Assembly: GCA_036655355.1 (NCBI GenBank)
Contig: JAVVQG010000004.1
Location: 124,001 to 188,000 of the forward strand
DNA length: 64,000 bases
Reading direction: 5' to 3'
Source: JAUNSR01 sp036655355
GTDB taxonomy: Bacteria > Bacteroidota > Bacteroidia > Bacteroidales > JAUNSR01
Positions 36,637 through 45,030 of this stretch are shown here, in pieces. The position numbers and the translations under genes are program-made. Below the pieces are notes generated by a model. It ran no database searches. It was given only the letters and a program-made list of their open reading frames with translations, and was not told the origin of the DNA. Numbering within the stretch: position 1 is the first letter of the stretch; every line of letters starts with the position of its first letter.

Positions 36637-37389
36637 TTAATCAAAATTCTTGCGGTGAAAGATAAAGTTCCGGCCCAGGTATTTCTCTCTTACCAATGCA
36701 TCTGAAGCCAACTCCTCCGAGCTTCCTTGAAACAGAATTCTCCCTTCAAACAAAAGGTACGCCCGATCCACGATACTCAACGTTTCCGGGGCATTGTGGT
36801 CAGTAATCAGAATTCCGATATTTTTCTCTTTCAACTTATACACGATGTATTGAATATCCTCCACGGCAATGGGGTCGACCCCGGCAAATGGCTCATCAAG
36901 CATGATGAACTTCGGATCAATCGCAAGACAACGCGCAATCTCTGTTCGTCGCCGTTCACCACCCGAAAGTCTGTCACCTAGATTCTTCCGAACTTTCTCC
37001 AGTCTGAATTCTGCGATAAGACTTTCCAATTTCTCTTTTTGATACTCTTTCGAACGTCCTGTCATCTCCAACGCCGACCGGATATTATCCTCAACCGTCA
37101 TCTTTCGAAACACCGAAGCTTCCTGTGCCAGATAACCGATTCCGTTTTGCGCTCTTCTGTAAACAGGGAACTTTGTTATATCTAAATCATTCAAAAAAAT
37201 CTTTCCTTCATTGGGGGTCACAAGACCGGTTGTCATATAAAACGTTGTTGTCTTTCCGGCTCCGTTCGGCCCTAAAAGTCCAACAATCTCCCCCTGTTTC
37301 ACATTGATTGAAACGTGGTTTGCCACCGTTCTCTGGCCATACTTCTTCACCAGATTTTCGGTTCTCAGTACCATAGACTCTTCTGCCAT
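36637..37389 (-). CDS. lptB: LPS export ABC transporter ATPase LptB
   Basis: The cytoplasmic ATPase of the LptB2FG complex that extracts LPS from the inner membrane. 250 residues. Walker A is GLLGPNGAGKTTTFYM, the signature LSGGERRRTEIARCLA, Walker B FIMLDEPFAGVDP and the switch His is in ITDHNAPE. The Q-loop region GIGYLAQEASVFRKMTVEDN matches LptB rather than other ABC proteins, and the F/HRKNFD tail is typical of Bacteroidales. LptF/G are not in the window. It is divergent from mlaEF and has an exact -7 promoter. Confidence 0.95.
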   Translation of the reverse strand: MAEESMVLRTENLVKKYGQRTVANHVSINVKQGEIVGLLGPNGAGKTTTFYMTTGLVTPNEGKIFLNDLDITKFPVYRRAQNGIGYLAQEASVFRKMTVEDNIRSALEMTGRSKEYQKEKLESLIAEFRLEKVRKNLGDRLSGGERRRTEIARCLAIDPKFIMLDEPFAGVDPIAVEDIQYIVYKLKEKNIGILITDHNAPETLSIVDRAYLLFEGRILFQGSSEELASDALVREKYLGRNFIFHRKNFD

Positions 37390-37421
37390 CTTAACTATAT
37401 ATTAGGTCTTTATGATCTGTG

Positions 37422-37429
37422 CAAAGTTA
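37422..37429 (-). promoter_or_regulatory. -7 promoter element of lptB
   Basis: TAACTTTG on the minus strand, 33 bp upstream of the lptB ATG. It is divergent from the mlaE promoter 70 bp away. Confidence 0.6.
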
Positions 37430-37499
37430 ACTAAATTCATTAAATAGAAAAACCTGTCGACAAAACAATAGAAGGAAAGGGCGATTAGGCAATTTTTCG

Positions 37500-37507
37500 T
37501 AACTTTG
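37500..37507 (+). promoter_or_regulatory. -7 promoter element of mlaEF
   Basis: TAACTTTG, exact. It overlaps the TTG at 37505 and lies just upstream of the ATG at 37514, which excludes 37505 and makes 37514 nearly leaderless; the ATG at 37574 is the probable start. Confidence 0.6.
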
Positions 37508-37573
37508 CAGCGCATGAATTTGTTATTAACAAAGAAGAATTTTTGCTTTCCAATTAAAAAAAGAGAAAATAAA

Positions 37574-38323
37574 ATGCCACTAATCAAATCCATATCTACA
37601 TTAGGAAGTTATGTACTCCTAATGAAGAAGGTTTTTACCATTCCTGACCGCTGGAGCGCTTTTTTCAAACAGTTTGTCCGTGAGATCTACAACCTTGTTT
37701 TTGACTCCATATGGATTGTCGTTGTTATTTCTCTGTTCATCGGAGCTGTAATCACCATTCAGACCCAACTCAACATGAGTTCACCCCTCCTCCCCCGCTA
37801 CACTGTGGGATTAGCTACACGTGATGTCCTTTTACTGGAATTCTCTTCCGCCATCATGTGTTTGATTCTTGCCGGGAAAGTGGGCTCCAACATCGCTTCC
37901 GAAATCGGAACCATGCGAGTAACCGAACAGATTGACGCATTGGAAATCATGGGTGTCAACTCCGCCAATTACTTGATTCTTCCTAAAATCACAGCTTTAG
38001 TGATTTTCATTCCAATCCTTGTAGTCCTAAGTATGTTTACGGGTATTCTGGGAGGCTATGTCGTAGCATTGACCACCAGCGTCATTTCCGTTTCCACTTA
38101 CGTTTACGGAATACAGACCATGTTCATTCAATATTATGTATTCTACTCAATCTACAAATCGTTCTTTTTCGCCTTCATCATCGCAAGCATAGCCTCTTAT
38201 TATGGTTACAACGTGAAAGGCGGCGCGCTCGAAGTGGGTAAAGCAAGTACGAACGCTGTGGTAATCAGCAGTGTCATCATCCTGCTTTTCGATGTAATCC
38301 TAACCAAACTACTTTTGCAATGA
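37574..38323 (+). CDS. mlaE: MlaE-type lipid-transport permease
   Basis: The inner-membrane permease of an MCE-linked lipid ABC transporter, 249 residues with about six transmembrane helices. Family hallmarks are GLATRDVLLLEFSSAIMCLILAGKVGSNIASEIGTMRVTEQIDALEIMG and the C-terminal YGYNVKGGALEVGKAST. The system moves phospholipids between inner and outer membranes and preserves asymmetry. Its gene overlaps mlaF by 4 bp. The MCE protein MlaD, usually next, is not found downstream in this window. The start at 37574 is chosen because a -7 promoter lies upstream of it inside a longer frame. Confidence 0.92.
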   Translation: MPLIKSISTLGSYVLLMKKVFTIPDRWSAFFKQFVREIYNLVFDSIWIVVVISLFIGAVITIQTQLNMSSPLLPRYTVGLATRDVLLLEFSSAIMCLILAGKVGSNIASEIGTMRVTEQIDALEIMGVNSANYLILPKITALVIFIPILVVLSMFTGILGGYVVALTTSVISVSTYVYGIQTMFIQYYVFYSIYKSFFFAFIIASIASYYGYNVKGGALEVGKASTNAVVISSVIILLFDVILTKLLLQ

Positions 38324-39108
38324 TCGAGGTTAAAAACGTAATAAAATCATTCGAGGGCAGAACTGTCCTCCACGACATCACTTGTACATTCGAACAAGGG
38401 AAAAACAATTTGATTATCGGACAAAGCGGATCCGGAAAAACCGTTCTCATGAAATGCCTTATCGGACTTGTTAAGCCGGATAAGGGGCAGATTCTTTATC
38501 ATGGCCGCGATCTGATTACCATGAATCAGAATGAATTAAGAAAACTACGCGAGGAAATCGGGATGCTATTTCAGGGATCGGCCTTATTCGATTCCATGAC
38601 CGTGGAAGAGAATGTAATGTTTCCTCTGATGATGTTCTCCAAGATGACACCGAAAGAGCGTGAGATGCGCGCCCAGTTTTGCCTGGAACGTGTAAACCTA
38701 CATGGGGCCGAGGAACGCTTCCCATCGGAAATCAGCGGGGGTATGCAGAAACGCGTTGCCATCGCCCGTGCAATAGCCCTAAACCCCAAATACCTGTTCT
38801 GCGATGAACCGAACTCCGGACTGGATCCTCAAACTTCCATCCTGATTGATGAACTTATCAACGACATCACCAAAGAATACAACATCACGACGGTAGTCAA
38901 TACGCACGACATGAACTCCGTTCTTGGTATTGGTGACAACATCATCTTCCTAAACAAAGGAAAAAAAGAGTGGGTTGGAAATAAAGATCAAATATTAACC
39001 AGCAGCAATACGGCTCTGAATGACTTCGTATTCGCTTCTCCGCTATTCAAAAGTGTAAAGAAAGCGGCTGTAGCAGAGGAAGTGGAGAAGGATTTCCCAA
39101 AAGATTAA
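38320..39108 (+). CDS. mlaF: MlaF-type ABC transporter ATPase
   Basis: The ATPase partner of MlaE, 262 residues. Walker A GQSGSGKTVLMKCLIG, signature ISGGMQKRVAIARAIA, Walker B YLFCDEPNSGLDP and switch NTHDMNSVLG are all present. The ATGA overlap with mlaE indicates translational coupling. The C-terminal tail (KKAAVAEEVEKDFPKD) is lysine/glutamate rich. A strong terminator closes the two-gene operon 80 bp downstream, so no mlaD/B/C homologue is co-transcribed. Confidence 0.94.
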   Translation: MIEVKNVIKSFEGRTVLHDITCTFEQGKNNLIIGQSGSGKTVLMKCLIGLVKPDKGQILYHGRDLITMNQNELRKLREEIGMLFQGSALFDSMTVEENVMFPLMMFSKMTPKEREMRAQFCLERVNLHGAEERFPSEISGGMQKRVAIARAIALNPKYLFCDEPNSGLDPQTSILIDELINDITKEYNITTVVNTHDMNSVLGIGDNIIFLNKGKKEWVGNKDQILTSSNTALNDFVFASPLFKSVKKAAVAEEVEKDFPKD

Positions 39109-39189
39109 CCCTTAAAAGGTTCGCGTCTTTAAATACAACGATTCGTCCCCTTTCCCGATAAAACGAATATTAGATTTAACTTATACAAC

Positions 39190-39231
39190 GAGGTTGCCTA
39201 GAATTCACGAATAAGAATTCTAGGCAACCTC
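39190..39231 (+). terminator. Terminator of mlaEF
   Basis: A perfect 17-bp stem (GAGGTTGCCTAGAATTC with its complement) and 8-nt loop, followed by CCTCTTTTTA. Confidence 0.85.
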
Positions 39232-39288
39232 CTCTTTTTATCTTCACGGTATAATTTCTTTCACCCACGACTTGTCATCTGAGTCGTG

Positions 39289-40479
39289 CTATTTCTTGTT
39301 ACCCATTATCGATTTTACCATGGAGGATATCTCCCCATAAAACCGAATCACCTCTTCACGGGTTGGTTCGTTATTCTTTTCCAAAAAATCGCGGGTAACT
39401 TTTATCACATTTTGCTCTTCCCGTGCGATCCGCTGTGTTACCCCTTCTCCCGATTTATTATACAACCGATCAAAACGGATGTATTTCGATCCGTTTCCAC
39501 GTTTAATCGGAAAAACTTCATTTTTTAAAGAAAGAGATAAAGCATTCACTGGCGCATTCGATTCTCCTTCTCGCTTGAGTAGCTCCGGTAAAAGATCGGG
39601 ATAATTCATAAGCACCGGAAACACAACCGTACAAGGCGGATATCCCAGAACTGTCCATAACACCCCATGCTGCGGAGATTCCCCCTGCTTTACCCCTTCA
39701 AAAACCACTGCCGACGAAGTGGAGTGACGTGGAATGTAATCCTGATCCGTCAGCCAATCCGGCATCTCACCGACATCATTCGCACACTTATCCAGAACCG
39801 AATTATAGAACGTTCGTCCCAAATAACCATAAAGCAGCTCCGGTGTAAACTCCGCTCCCCGTTGAAGCGTGTCATTCAAAAGCTTTCGTGCATTTTCATA
39901 ACGCACATACCCCATCCCCTCGTCCTCGCGTCCGGAGAAGGAGTAATTTGTACGAATAAGATAACCGTCCGGGGATTCATCAACATCAAATTTTCGCACC
40001 TTGAAGTTATTCACTTCAAAATAGGCTCCATTTCCGAAAGCATCGATCACACCAAAATTCGCCTCCACATGCATCGGTCTTGAGAGGGTATCCAGAAAAC
40101 ATTCGAAATCAATCATATCCTTACAAATACTCAACGCCTTACACATAAGCAAACCCTCACAATCAGCTAACATCGTAGTATCATTCGGTTCTTTGAGATT
40201 ATAGGATGCCGTATTAATAATTGCGAATCCCTGATTATTCGCCCCCATCCAGACCTGTTGATTGCGCATATCTTTTCGGTCTACCACTCCGATAAACTCG
40301 TATTTACCCTCTTTAGAATAGACCACGGCATTCTCCTCTGAAGAGGTATCTCGATTTTTCCAAAGCAATGGTCTTCCGGATTTACTCTTTTTTCCTGAGA
40401 CAAGAATCGATGTACAGGGGTAAATCGCACTTAATTGGGAAAGAATAGTTGCAACGACTAGCCAATATTTTGTTTTCAT
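39289..40479 (-). CDS. Exported C45-type Ntn hydrolase (AAT/choloylglycine-hydrolase-like)
   Basis: A 396-residue exported protein resembling acyl-CoA:6-aminopenicillanate acyltransferase relatives and linear-amide hydrolases. Signal cleavage after Pro21 (ATILSQLSAIYP) would leave Cys22 (CTSILVSGKKS) as N-terminal nucleophile. PLLWKNRDTSSEENAVVY gives the conserved Arg/Asp, and GANNQGFAIINTASYNL and FGVIDAFGNGAYFEVNN match the second and third conserved blocks. The substrate is unknown: a penicillin-like amide, N-acyl amino acid or bile-salt conjugate are all possible. It is monocistronic, and the 3' end converges on mlaEF. Confidence 0.8.
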   Translation of the reverse strand: MKTKYWLVVATILSQLSAIYPCTSILVSGKKSKSGRPLLWKNRDTSSEENAVVYSKEGKYEFIGVVDRKDMRNQQVWMGANNQGFAIINTASYNLKEPNDTTMLADCEGLLMCKALSICKDMIDFECFLDTLSRPMHVEANFGVIDAFGNGAYFEVNNFKVRKFDVDESPDGYLIRTNYSFSGREDEGMGYVRYENARKLLNDTLQRGAEFTPELLYGYLGRTFYNSVLDKCANDVGEMPDWLTDQDYIPRHSTSSAVVFEGVKQGESPQHGVLWTVLGYPPCTVVFPVLMNYPDLLPELLKREGESNAPVNALSLSLKNEVFPIKRGNGSKYIRFDRLYNKSGEGVTQRIAREEQNVIKVTRDFLEKNNEPTREEVIRFYGEISSMVKSIMGNKK

Positions 40480-40548
40480 GGGATTTATGGATTAAAATGT
40501 CATCTAAATATACACGCTTTAATCCTTTATATCGTTTGCATGGCGTCT

Positions 40549-40630
40549 ATTTTTCAACATCGAAATGAAGCCCTCCATCCATATACTTTTTGGTGAGATC
40601 CAAATCTTTAGGCGAGCAACGACGAGGTGA
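40549..40630 (+). repeat. Intergenic repeat family R95, diverged copy
   Basis: CTATTTTTCAACATCGAAAT, then GCCCTCCATCCATATAC, GAGATCCAAATCTTTAGGCGA and GAGCAACGACGA follow the same order as the 41895 copy, with many substitutions and a GGCGA in place of the outer arm. Confidence 0.5.
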
Positions 40631-40646
40631 ACCCCTAAAACAAAAA

Positions 40647-40678
40647 AAGAGGAAATCCCCATCAGGAGATTTCCTCTT
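40647..40678 (-). terminator. Terminator of the rpsF-rpsR-rplI operon
   Basis: AAGAGGAAATC pairs with GATTTCCTCTT, followed on the minus strand by TTTTTTTG. Confidence 0.85.
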
Positions 40679-40701
40679 AAATTTTCTATATAATCGACTG
40701 A

Positions 40702-41145
40702 TTACTCAGCAACTACTTCGAAAGGAATTTCTACGTTCACTTCACGGTGAAGTTTAAGGATAGCTTTAGAAGAACCAAGTTCTTTAACTGCATCTTTAAT
40801 GTAGATAACTTTACGATCGATTGCGAAACCTGCTTTTTCAAGAGCTTCAGCAACCTGAATGTTAGTTACAGAACCGAAGATTTTACCGTTGTTAGAAGCT
40901 TTAGCACCGATAGTCAATGCTACGCCTTCCAATTTAGCAGCTAGTTCTTCAGCATCAGCTTTCATTTTAGCTAGTTTGTGTGCACGCTGTTTCTGGTTTT
41001 CAGCCAAAACTTTCAAAGCAGACTCAGATGCGATGATAGCTTTTCCCTGTGGGATCAAGTAGTTACGGCCGTAACCGTCTTTTACTGTAACCACATCGTC
41101 TTTATACCCAAGATTCAGGATATCTTCTTTCAAAATTACTCTCAT
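40702..41145 (-). CDS. rplI: 50S ribosomal protein bL9
   Basis: A 147-residue large-subunit protein. The N-terminal domain MRVILKEDILNLGYKDDVVTVKDGYGRNYLIPQG is diagnostic, followed by the long connecting helix and a C-terminal domain (AEALEKAGFAIDRKVIYIKD). It is the last gene of the rpsF-rpsR-rplI operon, the classic order for these genes, followed by a strong terminator. Confidence 0.98.
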   Translation of the reverse strand: MRVILKEDILNLGYKDDVVTVKDGYGRNYLIPQGKAIIASESALKVLAENQKQRAHKLAKMKADAEELAAKLEGVALTIGAKASNNGKIFGSVTNIQVAEALEKAGFAIDRKVIYIKDAVKELGSSKAILKLHREVNVEIPFEVVAE

Positions 41146-41167
41146 GTCAATTTCCTCCTCTTGTTAA

Positions 41168-41440
41168 TTATTTCATCATATCTGTTACGTAAGGAAGCAA
41201 CGCCAACTGACGAGCTCTCTTAACTGCCTGTGCTACACGACGCTGGAACTTCAAAGAAGTACCTGTAATACGACGAGGAAGGATTTTTCCCTGCTCGTTC
41301 AAGAATTTTTTCAAAAACTCAGGATCCTTGTAGTCGATATACTTGATACCGTTCTTTTTAAAACGACAGTATTTTTTCTTTTTGACATCAACTGAAGGAG
41401 GAGTCAAATATCTGATTTCAGATGCATTTTGATTTGCCAT
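41168..41440 (-). CDS. rpsR: 30S ribosomal protein bS18
   Basis: A 90-residue small-subunit protein that binds bS6 in the platform. The core KKKYCRFKKNGIKYIDYKD followed by LKKFLNEQGKILPRRITGTS and FQRRVAQAVKRARQLALLPY is diagnostic. A single Cys remains of the ancestral zinc site. It lies 3 bp after rpsF and 22 bp before rplI. Confidence 0.98.
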   Translation of the reverse strand: MANQNASEIRYLTPPSVDVKKKKYCRFKKNGIKYIDYKDPEFLKKFLNEQGKILPRRITGTSLKFQRRVAQAVKRARQLALLPYVTDMMK

Positions 41441-41443
41441 TTC

Positions 41444-41791
41444 TTAGTTCTCCTTTACTTCTTTAGATTTTAGACTTCTTCTTTTAGCAGCGTATTCTGC
41501 AGCATATTTATCCATTTTGAAAGACATGAAACGGATAACGCGCTCGTCGCGACGGTACTGTAGTTCAAGCTTAGCGATAACCTCAGGGTTAGCGTTAAAT
41601 TCGATTAGCTGGTAAAATCCTGTTGATTTTTTCTCGATTGGGTAAGCAAGTTTGCGAAGTCCCCAATTTTCTTCATTTACGATCTCAGCACCTTCTGCTA
41701 CAAGAAGAGCTTTGAACTTTTCTACCGCTTCCTTCATCTGAACATCAGACAAAACGGGAGTTAAAATGAAAACGGTTTCGTAATGGTTCAT
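41444..41791 (-). CDS. rpsF: 30S ribosomal protein bS6
   Basis: A 115-residue small-subunit protein, first in its operon. MNHYETVFILTPVLSD and the GLRKLAYPIEKKSTGFYQLIEF block are characteristic. The C-terminus is extended with a charged SLKSKEV tail. Operons of this kind are often autoregulated by S6:S18 binding to the leader RNA; the leader here (41792-41836) contains no structure I could assign. Confidence 0.98.
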   Translation of the reverse strand: MNHYETVFILTPVLSDVQMKEAVEKFKALLVAEGAEIVNEENWGLRKLAYPIEKKSTGFYQLIEFNANPEVIAKLELQYRRDERVIRFMSFKMDKYAAEYAAKRRSLKSKEVKEN

Positions 41792-41836
41792 ACTCGTTTT
41801 TATTTAAACTGTTAGTTAAATAGTTTATTTGTGGCG

Positions 41837-41866
41837 CAAAGATAGTTATTTCAATTGAATATGCAA
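41837..41866 (-). promoter_or_regulatory. Promoter of the ribosomal protein operon
   Basis: TTG (41864-41866), 19 bp, then TATCTTTG (41837-41844) on the minus strand, about 45 bp upstream of rpsF. Confidence 0.7.
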
Positions 41867-41894
41867 TATCTTTCTCAACTACAAATCGATTTAT

Positions 41895-42043
41895 TTTCAT
41901 TTGTATACCATCTATTTTTAACATTAAGGTCAAATGCGCCATCTATACACCTTTAGTTGGGTATCTCACCCTTAGATGAGCTATGGCGATTTCATTTGTA
42001 TACCTTCTATTTTTAACATTAAGGTCAAATGCGCCATCTATAG
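41895..42043 (+). repeat. Intergenic repeat family R95, tandem copy (95 bp x 1.5)
   Basis: The unit begins TTTCATTTGTATACC at 41895 and repeats at 41990, a period of exactly 95 bp. The first 53 bases of the second copy are nearly identical to the first. The unit contains AAATGCGCCATCTATA near its start and CTATGGCGATTTCATT at its end, an imperfect inverted pair. It serves as a reference for the family elsewhere in the window. Confidence 0.9.
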
Positions 42044-42101
42044 AGCGCGTTTCACAGAACCAAACACCGCTCCCTTCGTTATAATAAAAAACAGGAACAC
42101 C

Positions 42102-42443
42102 ATGCTCACCTCTTTACATTCTTTTCTGAATTTCATCGCTACGGTAATCAGCGTATTAAGTTTGAGCGTAGTGGTATACGGCACTTTGATCGGAATCATC
42201 GGTTTCATCCGCAACGAAGCGGGGCGCCTTAACGGAACGTATTCCACCACTACCGTTCGACGAATCAGGATCGATGTGGGAAGTTACCTTTTATTGGGAC
42301 TCGAATTCCTGATTGCTGCCGATATTCTGGAAACGGTTCTAAAACCGGGATTGGATGAATTAGCGGTTCTAGGAGGCATTGTCCTGGTAAGAATCATTCT
42401 TTCTTACTTTTTAAATCGCGAAATAAAAGAGCTACAGGAGTAG
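42102..42443 (+). CDS. DUF1622 family small membrane protein
   Basis: A 113-residue protein with three hydrophobic segments (FIATVISVLSLSVVVYGTLI, VGSYLLLGLEFLIAADI, and VLGGIVLVRIILSYFL). The sequence and size match DUF1622. No enzymatic or transport role is established for this family as far as I know. The frame extends upstream to 41976, but those codons come from the R95 repeat; the ATG at 42102 fits the family. Confidence 0.85.
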   Translation: MLTSLHSFLNFIATVISVLSLSVVVYGTLIGIIGFIRNEAGRLNGTYSTTTVRRIRIDVGSYLLLGLEFLIAADILETVLKPGLDELAVLGGIVLVRIILSYFLNREIKELQE

Positions 42444-42494
42444 TTTTTACCACTTATAACGATAAAAGGATTTATCAGAAGTCGATTTTGTAGC

Positions 42495-42502
42495 TAACTT
42501 TG
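42495..42502 (+). promoter_or_regulatory. -7 promoter element of the MarR gene
   Basis: TAACTTTG, exact, 24 bp upstream of the start at 42526. Confidence 0.6.
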
Positions 42503-42525
42503 CAGGATTATTTTAATAAATAACG

Positions 42526-42984
42526 ATGATGACTATTTCAACGATTGAATCAGAAATACTTTTCGCCATTCTAAGCGGCAAAGTCTCTTCTGCTATAAAC
42601 CGGCGTCTTTACAGAAGATTCCGAGAGGAAGGTATTGAAGTAACACCCGAACAGTGGACGGTGCTGCATTATCTTTGGGATCGAGAAGGCGTAACACAGC
42701 AGGAGCTGTGCCAAAACACATTCAAAGATAAGCCGAGCATGACCCGACTGATTGACAATCTCGAAAAACAACACCTGGTTGAGCGACGAGCCCATCAGGA
42801 AGACCGCAGAATCAACATGATCTACCTTACCCCACAAGGAAGAGATCTGGAAAGCAGCATACAGCCCGTTGTTGCCAACATCATGAACGTGGCCCTCGAG
42901 GGCATTCCCGAAGATCACATGGAGATATTACGTACAGACCTGTCCCGAATCTTCAATAACATCCGGGCTACCCTCAAAGAATGA
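42526..42984 (+). CDS. MarR-family transcriptional regulator
   Basis: A 152-residue winged-helix repressor-type protein. The recognition region is DREGVTQQELCQNTFKDKPSMTRLIDNLEKQHLVERRAHQEDRRINMIYLT, with the DRR wing turn typical of MarR. Flanking helices give a dimer interface. It likely senses a phenolic or fatty-acid-like ligand. It is followed after 28 bp by a lipase-like hydrolase gene on the same strand, so the two probably form an operon, with the hydrolase as a possible target function. Confidence 0.92.
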   Translation: MMTISTIESEILFAILSGKVSSAINRRLYRRFREEGIEVTPEQWTVLHYLWDREGVTQQELCQNTFKDKPSMTRLIDNLEKQHLVERRAHQEDRRINMIYLTPQGRDLESSIQPVVANIMNVALEGIPEDHMEILRTDLSRIFNNIRATLKE

Positions 42985-43012
42985 CATGACCCATTTCTTA
43001 ATCCGATTAAAT

Positions 43013-44017
43013 ATGAAAAAAATATACTTTCTCATTCTGCTACTAGTAAGCTTCCTATCCCCTACACTTGCGCAATATTCGCCCGATGTATTGGGGAGCG
43101 GTTTCGAGAATCGCACCTTTCAAATGACCGATGATTACGAAGGCGATGTAATCTCCACCCTGATAAAAAGAACACCTTCACACCAAAGTGAAAAGGCGAT
43201 TCTTTATGTTCACGGTTATAACGATTACTTCTTTCAAAAAGAGATGGCTCTCAAATTCGATTCGGCAGGATATAATTTCTATGCGGTGGATTTGAGAAAA
43301 TACGGTCGATCCAAACTTCCTACCCAATATCCATTCAACGTACGCAGCCTATCAGAGTATTTTGCAGACATCGACTCCGCTTTGCATATTGTAAAAAGCG
43401 ACGGAAACCGAGAGATCGTATTGATGGGACATTCCACCGGGGGACTTATCGCATCGATGTATGCCGAACACAACCGAGCACACCTAGGTGTAGACGCATT
43501 GATTCTTAATAGTCCTTTTCTAGATATGAACCAAAGCGCTTTTAAAGAAAAAGTACTGATTCCGGTAGTTTCGTTCTTCGGAAGATGGTTTCCGAACATC
43601 AAAATCCCGCAAGGAATTTCCACCGGATATGCAGAAAGCCTCTTGAAAGCATACCATGGGGAATGGGAATTCAATACGGCATGGAAAATGCCGGTTTCTC
43701 CCCCGCTGACAGCAGGATGGATCCGAGCTATCTACACGGCGCAAAAACAAATACGGAAAGGGCTTCACATCCCGGTTCCTGTATTGGTATTGCACTCCGA
43801 CAAAAGCATCTACGGCGATGACTGGAAACCGGAATTCAATACGGGAGACGCCGTACTTGACGTGAAAGATATCGCAAAATACGGTGCGATGTTGGGTAAA
43901 TTCACAACGGTAGAAACCATCCCGAACGGATTGCACGACCTCGTTCTTTCCAATCCCACCTCCCGTGCACTTACTTATGACGATATGTTCTCTTTTTTGA
44001 AAGCGAACGGCCTATAA
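43013..44017 (+). CDS. Exported serine alpha/beta-hydrolase (lysophospholipase-like)
   Basis: A 334-residue secreted hydrolase of the Hydrolase_4/monoglyceride lipase type. Signal peptide FLILLLVSFLSPTLAQ. ILYVHGYNDYFFQ is the oxyanion His-Gly loop, VLMGHSTGG gives the nucleophile Ser141, LHSDKSIYGDDW has the acid, and GLHDLVLS the His. The triad is complete. An ATG at 42986 in the same frame would add 9 residues before the signal peptide, so 43013 is preferred. It probably shares an operon with the MarR gene; substrate unknown. Confidence 0.88.
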   Translation: MKKIYFLILLLVSFLSPTLAQYSPDVLGSGFENRTFQMTDDYEGDVISTLIKRTPSHQSEKAILYVHGYNDYFFQKEMALKFDSAGYNFYAVDLRKYGRSKLPTQYPFNVRSLSEYFADIDSALHIVKSDGNREIVLMGHSTGGLIASMYAEHNRAHLGVDALILNSPFLDMNQSAFKEKVLIPVVSFFGRWFPNIKIPQGISTGYAESLLKAYHGEWEFNTAWKMPVSPPLTAGWIRAIYTAQKQIRKGLHIPVPVLVLHSDKSIYGDDWKPEFNTGDAVLDVKDIAKYGAMLGKFTTVETIPNGLHDLVLSNPTSRALTYDDMFSFLKANGL

Positions 44018-44028
44018 TAACCCTACCC

Positions 44029-44097
44029 GATAAAAACAGCGCGCGCTCCCCCGCATCCCCATTTTCAGGATACGGGGGAGCGCGCGCTGTTTTTATC
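44029..44097. terminator. Long GC-rich bidirectional terminator
   Basis: A perfect 25-bp stem, starting GATAAAAACAGCGCGCGC and ending CCCCCG, with a 19-nt loop, lies between convergent genes. It includes the T-rich tails at both ends. It is the longest perfect stem in the window. Confidence 0.85.
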
Positions 44098-44102
44098 AAA
44101 CG

Positions 44103-44849
44103 CTATGCTTCACCAAGAGATTCTGCGATCACCCTACGGGCTTCCTCCATCCGTTTGGTTACTTCATGCGGCCCCTCTTTGTATGGAATCGGTTTATGTA
44201 TCGTCATCACCAAACGATGCGGTTTCATCAGATAAGTACCTCGGCGCATCACCTGATAAGGACCTTCTAACGTTACCGGAACAATCGGAAGGTGAATATC
44301 ATCAGCCAACTGAAATGCCCCTTTCTTAAACCGATGCAATTTCCCATCGAGCGTTCGACTTCCCTCCGGAAAGATCACGAGTGACATTCCCCCTCTCAAA
44401 ACCTTACGCGCTTGTAGGATGGTACTTCTGACTCCTTTGGCTCCTGAATCATCCACAAAGATATTTCCGGCACACTCACAGGCATACCCTACGAAAGGAA
44501 GCTTCCGAAGAGATTTCTTCATCATCCATTTCAAATTATGATTCAGATACCCGAAAATCAAAAATATATCGAAATACCCTTGATGATTCGGCACAAAAAT
44601 ATAAGAAGTATCCTTATCAATATGCTCTCGACCACGAACCTCTACCGGAAGTAACGCAAATATACAAACCAGTCGCGACCATATTCGTCCGGGATAATAA
44701 CCCCAGAAATTACCATTTCCAAGAATCGACCCGACAATCGTAACCAAAGCCGTAAGAATCGTAATCACCAGAAATAGAGGAAGAAAAATCAACCACTGAT
44801 AAAAGAAATACAAAAAATACAGAATACGCATAGAATGGATTATAGACAT
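44103..44849 (-). CDS. plsC: 1-acyl-sn-glycerol-3-phosphate acyltransferase
   Basis: A membrane enzyme of 248 residues adding the second acyl chain to lysophosphatidate in phospholipid synthesis. An N-terminal hydrophobic stretch (LYFFYQWLIFLPLFLVITILTALVTIVG) anchors it. The acyltransferase motifs are PNHQGYFDIF (NHxxxxD), GVRSTILQARKVLRGG, FPEGSRT, and the downstream IVPVTLEG. Start is at 44849; an ATG six codons later would also fit. The gene is monocistronic. Confidence 0.93.
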   Translation of the reverse strand: MSIIHSMRILYFLYFFYQWLIFLPLFLVITILTALVTIVGSILGNGNFWGYYPGRIWSRLVCIFALLPVEVRGREHIDKDTSYIFVPNHQGYFDIFLIFGYLNHNLKWMMKKSLRKLPFVGYACECAGNIFVDDSGAKGVRSTILQARKVLRGGMSLVIFPEGSRTLDGKLHRFKKGAFQLADDIHLPIVPVTLEGPYQVMRRGTYLMKPHRLVMTIHKPIPYKEGPHEVTKRMEEARRVIAESLGEA

Positions 44850-45030
44850 TTATATCACAAAAATAAATTTATTAAATCAAAAACAAAATAATCGGGAATC
44901 GAATTGATATCTCAAAAAGCAGTTCTACAAAACAGATTCTCCATTTTTATTCAAATTTATTTTCACCATAAAAGAATTATTAGTTTATTTGTGTCACTAT
45001 TTACAGGATATCTAATAAAATCAATATATT

